A DNA stretch of 64,000 bases, taken from Rhodospirillales bacterium (lineage in GTDB: Bacteria > Pseudomonadota > Alphaproteobacteria > Rhodospirillales > Casp-alpha2). The stretch lies in NCBI GenBank assembly GCA_017644185.1, contig JAEPMA010000002.1:124001-188000 (forward strand), in the 5' to 3' direction. Below, piece after piece: positions 62,133 through 64,000 of the stretch (its first letter is position 1; the number at the start of each line of letters is the position of its first letter). The notes under the pieces were generated by a model. The model searched no databases. It was not told where the DNA came from and saw only the letters and a program-made list of their open reading frames with translations. The translations under genes and the position numbers were made by a program.

Positions 62133-63560
62133 ATGAGCACCGTCAGAAAATTCACTTTCGATCTCGACTTTGACGCCCCCGAGGAACCGGAAACCCCGGA
62201 GCCCGAGGTCGAGGAGGAAGAAGAGGAAGAAATCATCCCCACTTTCTCGGAAGAGGAAGTGGAACAGGCGCGCTCAGAAGGCTTCGATGCCGGTAAAGAG
62301 GAAGGCCGCCGCGAAGCCGCCGATGCGACGGAGCAAAAGCTGCTGGAAACCGTGGAAACCGCCTGCGCCAAGTTGGCCGACGTCTACAACACCCAGACCG
62401 AGGCGAACCGTGAAATCGGCCGCGAAATGATTTCGGTCGCGACTGCCATCGCCAAGAAAATGTTCCCCGATTTGAACGCCCGGAACGCTTTGGGTGAGGT
62501 GGAGCGGGTGGTGCAGGAGACGTTGAAAGCCGTCACTGAAGAGCCGCGTATCCAGATCATGGTCAATCCGGAACTGCGTGAACCGCTCAGCGAACGCCTC
62601 TCCACCATGACCCACCGTGCCGGTTTTGAAGGCAAGGTCTTCGTGAACCCGGACCCCGCCATGCAATTGGGTGATTGCCGGATCGAGTGGTCGAATGGGG
62701 CGGCGGTCCGCGATTCCGATGAAATGTGGCAGATGATCGACAAGATCATCGAGGAAAATCTGCACGACATTCCAGACGACGAAACTGAAGACGAGGGCGA
62801 ACCTGCGGAGAGTTATTCACAGCCCGCCCCGGCACCGGACGAAGAAGCCGACGAGACCGGTCCGGAACCGGAAGCCCGTGAAACCGAGGTGGCGGATCCG
62901 GAACCGGAGAGCACGCCCGAACCGGAACCTGCTCCCGAGCCCGAAACGGCACCCGAAGACGACGGTGATGCGTCCTCAATCGAGCCCGAGGCTGCGCCAG
63001 ATATGCGAGAAGCAGACACGACGTCCGTCGATACCGAACCGGAAACCGACGAGCCAGCCACTCTTGATAGCGGCGATGCGGCGGAAATAGCGGACACGCT
63101 GGAGCCGGAAGTCGGCGACGACGTGGACCAGGCGGATATTGAGGAAACACCTAGTTGGGAGGCCGCCGTCGGCGAATCGGCAAGCCCGAACATGGCACCC
63201 GAACCGGCGTCGGCACCCGAGCCGCAACCCGCGCCCGTGTCAGAGGTCCCGGAAGAAGCGCCTGAGACGGTTGACCCCGGTGCGCACGGCCCCTCATTCG
63301 CGCCCAATGTCGACGACACCGAGGCACCGGCCGAGGCCGAAAATACCGAGCCGCCTCAAAGCTTTATGGACGATGACCGGGACGCCCCGATCCCCCATTT
63401 AGACGATGAAGCTGAGGTAGAGAGCGGCGGCGCGGCGGACGGCGAGACGCAACCGGGCCGGGTCAACGACCCCGATCCTGTGTCGCCGGCAACCCAAGCA
63501 GCTATACTCGACGCGCAAAGCACGATGGATGACGACGACGGAAATCCCTCTGGTGGATGA
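62133..63560 (+). CDS. fliH: FliH-like flagellar export regulator with long acidic tail
   Basis: A 475-residue protein. Residues 1-213 match FliH (FlbE in Caulobacter): an acidic start, ARSEGFDAGKEEGRREAADA, coiled coil, and ISVATAIAKKMFPDLNARNA with IQIMVNPELREPLSERLSTM. FliH restrains the export ATPase FliI. Residues of about 214-475 are an extension made mostly of Glu, Pro, Asp and Ala (PEPESTPEPEPAPEPE), with no predicted fold. Typical FliH has about 220-240 residues, so the tail doubles it. No strong ribosome site precedes the ATG. Confidence 0.85.
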   Translation: MSTVRKFTFDLDFDAPEEPETPEPEVEEEEEEEIIPTFSEEEVEQARSEGFDAGKEEGRREAADATEQKLLETVETACAKLADVYNTQTEANREIGREMISVATAIAKKMFPDLNARNALGEVERVVQETLKAVTEEPRIQIMVNPELREPLSERLSTMTHRAGFEGKVFVNPDPAMQLGDCRIEWSNGAAVRDSDEMWQMIDKIIEENLHDIPDDETEDEGEPAESYSQPAPAPDEEADETGPEPEARETEVADPEPESTPEPEPAPEPETAPEDDGDASSIEPEAAPDMREADTTSVDTEPETDEPATLDSGDAAEIADTLEPEVGDDVDQADIEETPSWEAAVGESASPNMAPEPASAPEPQPAPVSEVPEEAPETVDPGAHGPSFAPNVDDTEAPAEAENTEPPQSFMDDDRDAPIPHLDDEAEVESGGAADGETQPGRVNDPDPVSPATQAAILDAQSTMDDDDGNPSGG

Positions 63561-63580
63561 ACCGGAACAGGAGAAGATAA

Positions 63581-63973
63581 ATGGCTGAAGAAGAAGAAGG
63601 TGGGGGGCTTGACCTCGCCGATCTCGACGAAGTCGAAGATGCGCCTCAGCCGGCGCCCAAGAACGAAGATGACGATGATGGCGATACCATCGGCGACGCC
63701 ATGGACATGGACCTTCCGCGTAGCGCCAAAGACCTGGAAGCGGTTTACGACATCCCGGTTCAGGTTTCAGCCGTCCTGGGCAAGACGACAATGCCGGTCA
63801 GCAGCCTTCTCAAGCTTGGCCGCGGCGCCGTCGTCGAACTCGACCGAAAAGTCGGTGAAGCCATCGACATATACGTCAACAACCGTCTCGTCGCCCGCGG
63901 CGAAGTGGTCGTCGTCGAAGACCGCCTTGGCGTGACGATGACGGAAATCATCAAAACAGACCGAGCGAACTAG
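63581..63973 (+). CDS. fliN: Flagellar motor switch protein FliN
   Basis: A 130-residue C-ring protein. The C-terminal SpoA domain (about residues 55-128) is clear: YDIPVQVSAVLGKTTMPVSS, LLKLGRGAVVELDRKVGEAI and NNRLVARGEVVVVEDRLGVT. The N-terminal 45 residues are acidic and unstructured (KNEDDDDGDTIGD). AGGAG precedes the ATG. Confidence 0.96.
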   Translation: MAEEEEGGGLDLADLDEVEDAPQPAPKNEDDDDGDTIGDAMDMDLPRSAKDLEAVYDIPVQVSAVLGKTTMPVSSLLKLGRGAVVELDRKVGEAIDIYVNNRLVARGEVVVVEDRLGVTMTEIIKTDRAN

Positions 63974-63981
63974 TCACATCG

Positions 63982-64000
63982 ATGGCAGAAGAACGCATCC
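63982..64000 (+). CDS. Start of the next gene (truncated by window), perhaps flbD
   Basis: ATG at 63982 opens a frame reading MAEERI to the window end, 8 bases after the fliN stop. In Caulobacter the fliF operon continues with flbD, a sigma-54 activator, and sigma-54 sites are present in this window, so that is a guess from gene order only. Confidence 0.4.

Overview
The window looks like a chromosomal stretch of an alphaproteobacterium, probably close to Rhodospirillales. This is inferred from the high-GC coding style and from clade markers encoded here: FlaF, FlbT, the SciP-type CtrA inhibitor, a FlgJ without a muramidase domain, and the order fliF-fliG-fliH-fliN. No rRNA, tRNA, CRISPR array or insertion sequence was found.

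Layout. (1) 1-1954: the end of an iron-type ABC importer (truncated permease plus ATPase). (2) 2143-10337: flagellar rod, hook and junction genes, namely a first flgE-like gene and then flgI-flgJ-flgN-flgK-flgL, each transcription unit preceded by a good sigma-54 site. (3) 10435-13434: flaF and flbT, separated by a SPINDLY/O-GlcNAc-transferase-like gene. (4) 13507-23243: glycosyltransferases, a Maf flagellin glycosyltransferase, an unrecognised helical protein and the flagellin gene, which has a structured leader and a clear terminator. (5) 23550-28507: a compact radical SAM / acyl carrier protein / AMP-ligase / AAC(3)-like acyltransferase / SDR / unknown gene set that looks like a small acyl-modification pathway. 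(6) 28517-32248 on the minus strand: an M28-like protein with a winged-helix tail and a large unrecognised multidomain protein. (7) 32448-50050: a tightly coupled nucleotide-sugar operon. It has a NeuB-type sialate synthase, asparagine synthase, three SpsF/CMP-sugar-synthetase-like proteins, two DegT aminotransferases, two Gfo/Idh oxidoreductases, an epimerase, a HisH-HisF-WbpG amidotransferase set, two GNATs, a methyltransferase, a sulfotransferase-like protein and a GT-B protein. (8) 50268-58791: sigma-54 driven fliK-flgD-flgE, then a second Maf with a C-terminal SEC-C motif and another TPR-glycosyltransferase. (9) 58904-64000: sciP, then fliF-fliG-fliH-fliN and the first codons of the next gene.

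How it fits together. The flagellar genes build rod, hook, junction and filament. The sugar operon probably makes one or more unusual nonulosonic or amino sugars (amidated, acylated, methylated), which the two Maf proteins and the TPR/GT-B transferases would attach to flagellin. FlaF and FlbT set flagellin output, and SciP and CtrA-like boxes tie early flagellar genes to the cell cycle. The best candidates for undescribed biology are the ACP-centred cluster beside flagellin, the SEC-C Maf, the divergent OGT between flaF and flbT, and two large proteins with no recognised family. All functional statements rest on motif recognition by eye; no database search was run.
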